From assembly GCF_000189635.1 (NCBI RefSeq), contig NW_002476434.1:1612001-1676000 (forward strand): a DNA stretch of 64,000 bases, given 5' to 3'. A program made the position numbers and the translations under genes. The stretch is from Tetrahymena thermophila SB210 (taxonomy: Eukaryota; Ciliophora; Oligohymenophorea; Hymenostomatida; Tetrahymenidae). The notes beneath the pieces were generated by a model. It ran no database searches and was not told where the DNA came from. It saw only the letters and a list, made by a program, of their open reading frames with translations. Shown piece by piece: positions 34,844-46,029 of this stretch; position 1 is the stretch's first letter, and every line of letters starts with the position of its first letter.

Positions 34844-37153
34844 TCAATCAAATAATCTTCTTGGGATATCTTTAATTCTCATTTCTTTAAAAGGTTGATT
34901 AAAATCAAAGGTAAAAACTGATAGTAATTCAGTTTTTTATTTGCAAATCTTCTGATATTAATATATTTACTTATCTATTTTCATAATTTTTCCTTAGTAA
35001 ATATTCTGAATTTCAGGAAAAGTTTCATCATTCAAATTTAATTCTATAAATAATTTGATTCCTTTTAAATATTTCTGAAGTAAAATCATATTATTTCTAT
35101 AGTAATCCTCCTATAATTCGCCTTTTTCAACGAAATCATCTGTGTATTTTTGTAAACATTCATCTAGTATACTAATATTTTAGGCATTAGCATTGTAAAG
35201 ATTGTGCCCTGCTTAAAAATATCTTGGTATGTTTTAAGGATTTTTAGAATTAATATATATTTCTCCTGATGAATGTTCACTTTTTACTAACTACCAAAGA
35301 GCATAAATAAGTTCTTTAAGATGTGGTTCCTAAAAGTAATAAGAAGGTATTAATCCCTAACAAGAATAATTAAAAACCGTATAATGTTCTAAATACATTG
35401 CAGCTTTAGCTTGATCATCACTAATTTTATTTTCAGAAAGTAATTACTTTCTATCTTCATGAAGTCTCTCCAACATATTTTAGCAACAAGTCTAAATAAG
35501 TTAATGCATTTTTTTGCTTACTTAGCACAACTTAATAATATCCTAAGCATTTAAAAAAGGTAAAATAACCTAAATGGTATTTTTATTAATATAATTAAAG
35601 GCATTATTATCTTTTCTCAAATACATAATTGGTCTTTCATATTTATCTATAAGCTTACTTTTCACTTTTTGCACTTTGCTAATGTGCTAAAACAATTTAT
35701 AAAATCTAACTCCTTATCTTTAATTATCTAGATATTCTTTATTAGTACTTTATTATATGTTAAAATACTAGCATATAATTTTTAAGAGTTATATCATTGG
35801 GGTATTTAATGATTCCTCTTATATTTAAGGTACTTTTAAGTCTGTTTTTGATGGTTAGATAAAATACTATGAAAGTGGTTAAAACACAGTTTCTATGCCA
35901 GCACTTAGAATAAATTTAATAATTTCAGATTTATTTTAGTTAGTTTTCATGAAGAAATTGCAGCTTTTAGTGAAAATATCAAGTAAAACTTCTTCCTATG
36001 CAGATTTTTTTTTAGCCTAAAATTCATTCATCTCTTTTTGTATCTCTTAAATAGAATTCTTGATGAGTTTATTATAGCTAATAGAATTCAAAACTATATT
36101 TTTCCCTACCTAGTTTATCTCCAAATACTAACTTGAGTTCATTTATTTAAACTTTTTTGTATAGTCTAGTGTAGCCAATACTTATGGGACTTTTTTCCTA
36201 AAATATCGAGAAATGGCTGCAGCTTTTACATAGTCTTCTATCATAAAAAAGCTCATAATTTTATTAATGATTACTTCACCAAATATTTCTAAAAATTTTG
36301 ATTTACTTGAAATAAATTTTTGTTTTTTTTCATCATTTATTTGTGCTATTTATTATAAATTATTATCGCTACTACTATTGATTAAGTTATCTTTTTCATT
36401 TTATAACTCTGATTTCTACTTTTGAGAGTTTTTCTCTGCTGTTACTTTTTAATCGTTTTTTATCGGCTCATTTAATGTTTGTTTAACTTAAAATGTTTTA
36501 TTAACTTAAGTAGCTTAAATATTTTGACTTTAAGAGTTATCATTTTCAGTAACTGTTTTTTAGTTATTTTTTTATAAGCTATTGCTTTCTATTTGCTTCT
36601 TTTATGGTACTTGAATTGCTTAAATAGTTTAACTTTTTTGACTTTGAGAGCCATTATTTGGAACAGCTACTTTTTAATTTCCTTATATTAAAACATTTGA
36701 CTCAATAATTTTCTTTTAAGGTGGTTAATTACTATTATTAGTTTAAGTTTTTAGACTTTTTGAGTCATTTATTTCAACTGGTATTTTTTAATCACTTTTT
36801 TTCAAATCATTAGATTAAGCTGGATTCTTTAACAGTGATTAATTTAAGTAAATAGATTGGATTTTCTAACTTTAAGAATCGTTTGTAGGAACTTTTTTAA
36901 TGTCGCTTTTTGCTTAAGTTGAGTTTTATTTAGTAGTACTTGATACTTAAATTTTTTAAAACAAATTAGTGGCCTGATCTTTTCCAATATTGCTATTTGC
37001 ATTATTTTAATTAGCAACTTAATTAGCTTATTTGTGTAGATTGTTTGAAGCTAATGAAGTTTTCTGAGTAGAATTTGAAATAATAGATGGTTTTTGTATG
37101 GTTGTTTATGCGGGCTTAGGCTTTTCAGCAGTTTTAGATGATTCTTTTTGCAT
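34844..37153 (-). CDS. F-box-like protein with a repetitive N-terminus
   Basis: Single exon, 769 aa, ATG at 37153 and TGA at 34844. Residues 1-270 are low complexity (Gln, Asn, Ser, Lys) with a degenerate repeat of roughly 40 residues built around N(D/G)SQSQK and ending in P-Q-K-K; many of the Gln are TAA/TAG. Two segments resemble the F-box helical motif: near 286 (FLEIFGEVIINKIMSFFM then AAAISRYFRKKV) and near 524 (NTIQVILPFLNAQDIIKLC then QVSKKMHQL). F-boxes link substrates to SCF ubiquitin ligases through Skp1. The rest is helical without a recognised substrate domain, and no membrane segment is present. The F-box call rests on pattern only; two in one protein would be unusual, and one may be spurious. 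Confidence 0.7.
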
Positions 37154-38748
37154 TTTTTGTAAGTAGAATTTAAATTTATTTGGTTAACTAATTAATAATA
37201 AATTCTTTTCCTAAATAATTTATTAAAGCCACAGATATAGATAAAAATCTTATAGAAAAATAGATATTACTATCAATTTTCTATATAAATAAATAATTTT
37301 TTTATTTTAAATTTTAAAAGAAGACATAATTTACCTTAATTTTTAGTTTTTTAAGAAATAACATCCTACTTTAAATTTATTTGAGATTTATTTATAAAAA
37401 CTACCATCAATTCGAATTCGCTTGAATAAGAGGATTTTAACTTAGGATTAAAATATTATAAATAATTATGTATCATCTATACTTTTTTTAAAGAAAATGT
37501 TTAATGATAAAAAATATAATTTTGATTTAAAATAAAATTTTTTATTAAATAATAACTCAATTAAATTAAATACCATAAATCCTATTAATTAAGATAATAA
37601 ATATAAAATTTTCAGAATTATATTTATTAAGGCACTAATTTTTTATTTCTTCATTAGAGTGCAATATTTTAATTTAGATGCTTTTATATGAGACTCCACA
37701 GTATTCATTCCTCCTACCTCCTAAAAGGCAAAAAATTTATAAATAGACAAATTTATTTAGAATTTCTTTAATATTTGAAGGTTGCAAGCTATGGCGATTG
37801 AGGGAAACGGCATATTAGAATATACATAATATTAGTACTTACTTTAATATAAGAAACTCACTTTAGTATAAGAGGATTTAAAAAAGGTGATTTATAATAA
37901 ATAAATAAATAAATGGATTTTTTAAATGTTCTTTTTTAAAGAATTGGTGGTAATATAATATATTTATATTTTAATAAAATACCTAACAATGAACATAAAT
38001 ATTTTATATTGCTTCATATTTGATATTTCTATTTCATATATTTTTTTAAACCCTAAATAAATAAATTATTTATAAATTTATTTTAATTAAATATTTGTAT
38101 TCCATAATTCATTAAGTAAATAGTTTAACCTTATTAAATATTAGAAAGATATTTTAAATAAAACATCTTTTTTAAATGTAAGTAAGACTTGATTTCAGTT
38201 TGCTTAGTTTTTTTTTAATTTATGTAAATTACAATTAGTTAATTTGAATAAGTTAATTCATACAATAATTATGATACAATAGCACTATTTGTATATAGTA
38301 ATAAATGGTATTTTTTATTATTTTTTATACTCTTAAATTTTGTAGGGTATTTTTATGTCAGTAAAAAACACTCTCTATTATTCTCATTTAAATTTATATG
38401 AAAAATAATGCAAAATGAACAATTATTTAGTTTAAAATGAGATATTTAAAATTTTATGTACAATTTTAATTTGTGAAAATAAACTCAATTAGGAGTATTT
38501 CTGACAAAAATATGCATTTTTTGCTAATTAATAATTAGAAAGATGGAAATATTTACAACTTCAATAAATTAAAGATTAATGTTTAATAAATTCTATTGTC
38601 ATTAATTTAGTTAGTTTTAATTTTATATTCAAAATTAACAATTTTATAAGTGAAATTAAACACGAAAATGAAATTGTAGTAATAAAAATTTACAATTTAC
38701 ATAAAATTATTTTAAATTAGTTTTATTTGAAGGAATAGAAAAATTAAG
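37154..38748. other. intergenic, 1.6 kb
   Basis: Mostly AT-rich and featureless. Two patches are clearly richer in G+C than their surroundings: 37690-37730 (on the minus strand GGAGGTAGGAGGAATG) and 37782-37815 (GCTATGGCGATTGAGGGAAA). They may belong to an unrecognised RNA or regulatory site. Confidence 0.4.
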
Positions 38749-39231
38749 ATGGATAGGCATTTATTTTAAAATCATCAGAAAAAAAGTTAAAAAGACGAAA
38801 ATAGAATAGAAAGTGCATCTCCTGATCTCTATCTAGCTCTGGTTGTTCATAGAATATTTAAATTGAATGATATTATGAATGAAATGAGATTTCTTACTAT
38901 TTTTGATTGTTATAGATTATTGATAATTAATGGAATCATTCAAATAACTAAATGGGCTCTTAGAAATTAATTTTCAATATTTTAGAAGACTCTTATTCTA
39001 TCTTATAAATACAATACTTGTTTGTTTATTAGATAAATAAATTATAAGAAAAACTAATAATAAAATATTCCTTTTACATAAAGGCAAAAAGTAAACAACA
39101 AAAATTTAAAAGTATTAAATGGACGCTCAAAATTATAAACCCTTCAAGGAAAAATTCTCTCTAGCAGAAAGATAGAAAGAATTAGAAAAGTAGAAATCTA
39201 AATACCCAAACATGATTCCCGTCATTGTTGA
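38749..39231 (+). CDS. hypothetical ORF upstream of and overlapping Atg8
   Basis: Open from ATG 38749 to TGA 39229-39231, 160 codons. The first ~75 codons have coding-like composition (ESASPDLYLALVVHRIFKL; MRFLTIFDCYRLLIINGI). The last third overlaps Atg8 exon 1 in another frame and is unlikely to be translated, so either the true gene ends earlier through an intron or the frame is chance. No family recognised. Confidence 0.25.
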
Positions 39232-39710
39232 AATTAACAAGAAGGCAAAAACAGTTAGAGTATTGGAAAAGCAAAAGTAAACAAATTTAATAATGATTTT
39301 AAAAACTTTGATTAATTTATTTCATTTACAAAAAGGTTCTTGGTATCAAAGGATGTTAAGCTTCACGAATTCCAATAAACAGTTCGTAAGAAATTAGATA
39401 TTACAAATGAAGCTGATGCTTTGTTCTTCTTTGTTGGCAATAAAAAGATTGAGAAAATAAGTAAATATTATTTTTCCTTTTTAATCAATTATTTAAGTTG
39501 AATGTAGAAATTCATTCAAAAACAATCTATCTAAATAAAATGAATTCTAAAATTAAGCAATCAAAACTTTGAATTAATTTTCATTAATTTTAATCTTATA
39601 ATTAATTAATAGATAGAACAATGAGCGAAATTTACCAAGAATCAAAGGATAAGGATGATGGTTTCTTATATATCACATACTCTGATCAAGAAGTATTTGG
39701 ATCAATTTGA
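39119..39710 (+). CDS. ATG8: Atg8/LC3/GABARAP ubiquitin-like autophagy protein
   Basis: 126 aa from exons 39119-39276, 39336-39460 and 39613-39710; both introns have GT...AG ends and phases fit. Atg8 proteins are cleaved by Atg4, joined to phosphatidylethanolamine by Atg7/Atg3, and coat autophagosomal membranes. Visible here are the N-terminal helices (FKEKFSLAERQKELEKQK), the YPNMIPVIVE strand, the conserved FLVSKDVKLHEFQQTVRKKL segment, FFFVGNKKI, TMSEIYQESKDKDDGFLY, and the C-terminal YSDQEVFG ending. The conjugating Gly is residue 124, with Ser-Ile left for Atg4 to remove. Length is normal for the family. In Tetrahymena, Atg8 proteins are known to act in parental macronuclear degradation; which paralogue this is cannot be told. 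Confidence 0.96.
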
Positions 39711-42002
39711 TTGTAAAAGCAAGCTTTCATAAGTTAAAAGTCATTTAGCTTAGCGAAAATGCAGTAGTGTTTGCAATTATTTATTGATGATGAAATAAAA
39801 TATGCTAATTAATTTAAAAATAATAAAATAATAAAATGTTTATGAATTAAATTGTAATTTTATCACTTTATATATATTAAAAAATAACTATTCAATTTTT
39901 CATATATTATTTCTATTCACGTATTTATCTATTTATTGGTTCAGTCGTTCTTATAATTGCTCAATTTTATAATATTTTAAACAAAATTCCTATTTTAATT
40001 CATTTACTTACTGTAGCAACTTTAGTAAGAAAAAGTTATTAAATCCTTTTAATCTAAAATATGTAAAAAATTTTATTAAATAATTTAATTGATTTTTTGT
40101 TTTTTGCTTAAATTTATTATCAGAAATAAATCAAATAGAACAAACATTATCTATTTTATGTAAATTAAATAAATGATTCCTTATTTTCAAATAAAATATT
40201 TCAATGTGCTTCTTGTTTGCCAGTAAGTAAATAAAATTTTACATTTTTAATAAAATATATAATATTTTCAAATAAATTGTATTTTATTAAAAGAAAAATG
40301 ATCAACATTTTTTTACTTAAATTAACTATTTTATTGAACAACCAATATATTATCTGCTCTAGATAGACTATAAATTTATTAAAACATATTTTTCATATCA
40401 ACTTTACAAATTTCACTAAATTTTTTCTTCAATTTACTTAGATTTTTTTGCTTTTGAGAATATTAATTTGATAAAATATTTCAAAATAAAGCAATATACT
40501 TCACATAAAAAACATTTTTAAATTAGCAAATTAATTTTCATATTTGATTATTTTTTAATATCTAAAATATCCATATTGATATATATAATGTTTGCTATTA
40601 TTGATTTACTTTCCAAATTTATGAATTGATTATTTTAAAAAAATGAATTTTAAGATTTTTAAATATAGAAACATCTTTTGTAGTTTTTTTCTTAACTCAA
40701 AAATACATTAAAAATTAATATTAACTTTGTATATTATATTTTAGTAATTCTATTTGACATTTATTTTTAAAAGTTATACATTTTAAAAAAATTCTTCAGA
40801 CAAATGTTTATAAACATTATCATTTATGAAATTAATTCTATTTTATAAGTTAATATGGATTGCTTTTTTATTACAGAAAACAAAATGGTAAACAGATGAA
40901 AATAAAAACTAAAAACTAATTAAAATAGAAAAAATCATTTTAGAAACTCAATATTTCATAAAGATAACTTTTGAATAATAATTTATCCTTTCTAATTTTT
41001 AAATATTCTAAAAACAAAATCTCAAATAAATTCTATGAGCTTTTTTACATAAGAACATTAAACACCTTAAAATAAAAAAAAAGTTAGGATATATATATTA
41101 ATTAATAAAAAAATAACAAAAGAAATAAAAACCAACAAGATTCATATACTTTATCGAAGCATATACACATCTTTTTTCAAAGTTAATAACCTAGCTTGAT
41201 TATTTTTTATTTAGTGAAACTTAATAAAAAAAATTAAGAATAAAAAACATTAATTAATTTTCTTTTGATATTTCTAAGTCTGTCTGAAAAATATACAAGA
41301 ATTTAATAAAATCAATATGTTTTAAAATATAATTACATGGAAACTAGACTTGCAAAAAATTTATATTATTTGAGTATAAATTCATTGAAAATTAAATTCA
41401 ATTATTTCCTCAATCTTATAAATGTAAATTATTTTTATTAACAATAAAATGTATGATTAATTAATTAAAAATAAATTCATCTTTTATTATTTTCAAATAT
41501 TAAATATAGAAAAAAATAAAATTTCAATAAATTCATTTTCATAAATAAAAAAGGAGTTCTTTTCAATAAATAATTTATAAAATAGAATATTAAAAATTAT
41601 CATAAAAAGTTTTTGAATTTTAAATTAGAATTATTAAAAATTATTTTTTTTTTTAATTATAAATTTAACAATTTATTATTCAAAAGACTTTTAACTTTTG
41701 ATGAATTTTTGTTGAGATAAACTTTTTTATGGTAGTAACTAACTTCGACAAGATCTTTTAAAAAAAAACTTTAAAAATAATATTAGAAGAAGTAAAAGAA
41801 AAAGCAATATACTAAAAAAGAAAACATACAGGACATTAATAAATGAATAATATATAAAAAGATTAGTATTAAGTTTTCTTATTTTAGTATTCAAAAAAAA
41901 ATTAATAATAAATCAAAGACATTTATTTAATTTATTGCAGCTTAAACTTCAATTTTAATTTTTCATAAGTTATATTTTATATTTAAAATGTTAAAAGTTT
42001 TT
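39711..42002. other. intergenic, 2.3 kb, between convergent genes
   Basis: 3' of both Atg8 and aconitase. Uniformly AT-rich, with stops in all frames and no repeat or RNA fold seen. Confidence 0.55.
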
Positions 42003-45000
42003 TCATTGAGCTTCACCCTTGACAAGCTTTCTAAGGACGTATTGGAGGATACCACCGTTTTAGAAGTAAGCAATTTCGACATCAGTATCTAATCTGGTCT
42101 TAACTTGGAAGGATTTACCAGTGCTAGTAGTAACAGTCAAGACTTCGTTAACCTTTAAGTTTCCACCCTTTAAGTCAATGTTGAAAGTTTCATGACCATT
42201 CAAACCTAAGCTGTCAGCGTTTTATCCATTTAAGAATTCGCAAGGTAAGATACCCATACCAACTAAGTTAGATCTGTGAATTCTTTCATAGCTTTGAGCA
42301 ATAACAGCCTTGATACCTTGTAAGTAGGGACCCCTAAAATATTAAAATTACTTGATTAATAAAAAAAATAAATAAAATTTTATTACTTGGCAGCCCAATC
42401 TCTAGAAGAACCAGAACCGTATTCTTGACCAGCAAGGACAATAAGTTAGTGACCTTCCTTTTGATACTTTTCAGCAGCATCGAAGACAGCAAGCTTTTAT
42501 CCTGAGGGGATGTGAACAGTTTCAGGACCAACCTTATCCATCATCTTGTTGATTAATCTGACGTTAGCAAAAGTACCTCTAGCCATGATTTCATCGTTAC
42601 CTCTTCTAGCACCATAAGTGTTGAAGTCCTTAGATTAGATACCACGTTCGTTAAGGTATCTGGCAGCAGGAGAGTTCTTAGCGATGTTACCAGCAGGGGA
42701 GATGTGATCGGTAGTAATAGAATCACCTAAGTTCAATAAACAGTAGGCACTCTTGATGCTCTAGACGGGCTTGGGAACGAGTTCAGTGGTCTAGAAGAAG
42801 GGAGGATTGTGGATATAAGTGGATTCAGCCTTCCAGTCATAAACCTTCTTGTCAGAAGCCTTCAAAGCATTCCATCTGGCGGTACCTTGAGAAATTCTCT
42901 TGTAAACTTCGCTGAACATTTCAGGTCTAAGAGACTTGTGGACGGTGTCTTGAGTGAAGGTTCTAGAGGGCCAGATATCCTTCAAGAAGACAGCCTTACC
43001 GTGCTTATCAGTTCCAATAGGTTCAGTTTCGAAATCAATGTTAACAGTTCCAGCTAAAGCATAAGCAACAACCAAAGCAGGAGAAGCCAAGTAGTTAGCT
43101 CTGGTTAAGGGGTGGATACGACCTTCGAAGTTTCTGTTACCAGATAAAACAGCAGCAGCAACAACATCACCTTATCTGATAGCTTGGTCAACTTCGGGTT
43201 CTAATTCACCAGTGTTACCAATACAGGTCATGCAACCATAACCAGCAGTGGTGAAACCTAATTATTCTAAGTAAGATTGAACACCAGATTCAACGAAGTA
43301 CTTAGTAACGACACCAGAACCAGGAGATAAAGTGGTTTTGATGTAAGGCTTGACATTCAAACCCTTTTCAACGGCAGCCTTGGCAAGGAGACCAGCAGCA
43401 ACCATGGAGTCAGGGTTGGAAGTGTTAGTGCAGGAAGTAATAGCAGCAACAACAACGGAACCGTTAGAAAGAGTGTAGTCAGTACCCTTATAGTTGAAAG
43501 TGTGGGTCTTTTTTGATTATTATTCAGTTAAACCGAATCCCTTGAAGCCAGTCTTAGCAGTAAGGATTTAATTCCATTCTGATTTCATTTCGTTGAGGGG
43601 AACTCTGTCGTGGGGTCTCTTGGGGCCAGAAATACAGGGTTGGACTGAGGCAAGATCTAATTCAAGAACAGCACCAGTATAAACGGGGTCCTTAGAGCTG
43701 CTGGTTCTGAAGAGACCTTATTCTCTAAGATAGCTTTCGATAACCTTAACCTTGTGAGAGTCTCTGCCGGTGAGCTTCAAGTAGTCAACAGATTAGGCAT
43801 CAATAGGGAAGTAACCCATGGTGGCACCGTATTCAGGAGCCATGTTAGCAATTGTAGCTCTATCAGCAAGAGAGAGATTTTCACAACCAGGACCGAAGAA
43901 TTCGACGAATTTACCGACGACACCTCTCTTTCTGAGCATTTGAGTGCAAGTCAAAACCAAATCGGTAGCAGTGACGTGTTCCTTCAATTTACCATAAAGC
44001 TTGAAACCAACGACTTCAGGTAAGACCATGGAAATACATTGACCGAGCATAACAGCTTCAGCTTCAATACCACCAACACCCCAACCGAGGACACCCAAAC
44101 CGTTAATCATAGTGGTGTGGGAATCAGTACCGACGACGGAATCAGGATAGAGGACACCATTTTCGTTGTTGAAAACGACTCTGGCTAAGTATTCTAAGTT
44201 AACTTGATGGACAATACCTATAATTTATAAATTATAATAATTAAATCAATTGAATTGGATTTTAAAAGTATTTTTTTAAATAAAATAAGCTACTAAAAAA
44301 TTCAAATATTTATTTTAAGCAATCAAAAAGTCAAATATTTATCTTCAGTTGTTATGATTTTGATAAGCATCATTGCATAATTAAGAAAAAAATTTCAAAG
44401 AGTCTTAACTCTATCATGTAAAATTGATAGAGGGATTATTTGAAAATAATTAAATAGATATTGTTTATTTATTTGCTATTTTGTTTTTTGTGTGGGCTGT
44501 CTATGAAATAAAGGGATGTTTTAAAATAGTGTTTCAATGATTGAATAAAATAAATTAATAAGATATTGGAATTTTATTAGATTAGGGAATGAAATCAGTT
44601 GAGAGCGTATTTAATTATTATAAAAAGCTGGTTGTGATGTGATATGATTTATTATAAATAAATTAATTAGATCAGTGTAAATAAAATATCGTTTTTTATT
44701 TATCTATTTTTTTTTCTATCAAAAATATAATTTTTATTTAAATCTTGAAAAAAATTCTTTGATAAAATCTTTATAAATTAATAAAATATCAATTTTCATA
44801 AAAAATAAGATTCGAAAACTGATTCCATCTCCCTTCTAAATAATATGTTTTATTTGAACTTTGAAAAAAATATTTGCAATTGCTTATCATTTAATAAATT
44901 CTAACTAAATTCATGTATCTTTTTCTTTTTACTTATTCCGAAAATATCTTTCATATTCTTTTGTATAAATAATCAGCTTATTATGTATTAATCTTTTAGG

Positions 45001-46029
45001 TTTTAAAAAAAACTAGCTTTCAAATAGCTAGAAATAAATAAATAAAATGTTATTGATTTTGTTGTTTATTACCAGAACCAGGAGGAACAATGGTGAAGTT
45101 GTTAAGAGCTTTTTAACCCCACTTTAAGAATTCGAATCTTTCGTAGTTTCTGTTGAATTCGATTTCTTCGTTCTTCTCAAAGGCCTTCAAGTCTCTAGCA
45201 ACATCAGCTTGGACAGAGTGATCGATAACCAAATCAACAGGGCACAAGGGGTTGATCTTGTTGGGATCTCCACCCAAACGGACCATAGCGTCTCTCATAG
45301 CAGCGAAATCAACAACAGCTGGGACACCAGTGAAATCTTATAAGATAACTCTAGCGGGCTTGAAGGGGATTTCAATTTGTTGAGTTGAGTTCTTTTCCCA
45401 AGCTAAGATCTTTTCAACATCAGCCTTTTTAACGTTGAATTCATCGCAGTTTCTAACAGCAGATTCTAATAAAATTCTAACTGAGTAGGGTAACTTTTCT
45501 ATTTTATAATTTATAATAAAAAATATTTTAAAAATGCTTTGACTAAAATAGCTTGTTTTAAAGATTGTTTTCTTCTCTCTCTTTTTTTCCCTTCTTTCTA
45601 CTGTTTTAAGCTAAATCCATTTAAGTAGAAACTTTAAGTAGAGAATATAATTAGAAAAATTCAATATTCTCAAGAAGCATTCTACCAATTTTCAATAAAC
45701 CATTATTTTCGAGATGCTTATGTGGAGCTAATGCTTTTCTGTATTCATTTTCTCTAATTATTTTAAAGCATAGGAGCAAAAAGTATTTTTTGTACGCATT
45801 TTGGTCTTATTTAAAAATTGAAAGTAGGAGGAGGATTAAAGCAGAGTAAGAGTGAGAGAAAAATATAGACAAACAAGGCAAGCTTCTTATTGTTGTTACC
45901 TAATCTAGCGTCATGGAGGTCGGGGAGACTGTAGAAGTTATAGTTCTTTCCTTCAACCTTCAATTACTTAAAATTCTTTTAGAAGGGGTTGTTGAGGGCA
46001 GAGAAGTTGCAGGTGATCTTTCTGTACAT
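42003..46029 (-). CDS. ACO1: aconitate hydratase, cytosolic aconitase/IRP1 type
   Basis: 905 aa from exons 45900-46029, 45073-45498, 42387-44217 and 42003-42333, all in phase, TGA at 42003. It converts citrate to isocitrate through a [4Fe-4S] cluster; the ligand cysteines are visible in TSCTNTSNP near residue 447 and [11 protein letters not shown] near 513-516. Other family blocks are [77 protein letters not shown] and [17 protein letters not shown]. The length suits the AcnA/IRP1 branch, not the shorter mitochondrial form; no clear targeting leader is seen. Codons often end in C or G, and Gln is often CAA, unlike neighbours, suggesting high expression. Introns 1 and 2 are long (401 and 855 nt); intron 3 is 53 nt. 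Upstream on the minus strand, ATTTAAATACCCAATGG at about 46110-46126 may be a TATA/CCAAT-type promoter. Confidence 0.97.

Noticed and set aside
42791-44110. Open frames on the plus strand and short separate minus frames within the aconitase gene
   Set aside because: They are pieces or shadows of the single four-exon aconitase gene; with TAA/TAG read as Gln the minus frame is continuous and strongly conserved.
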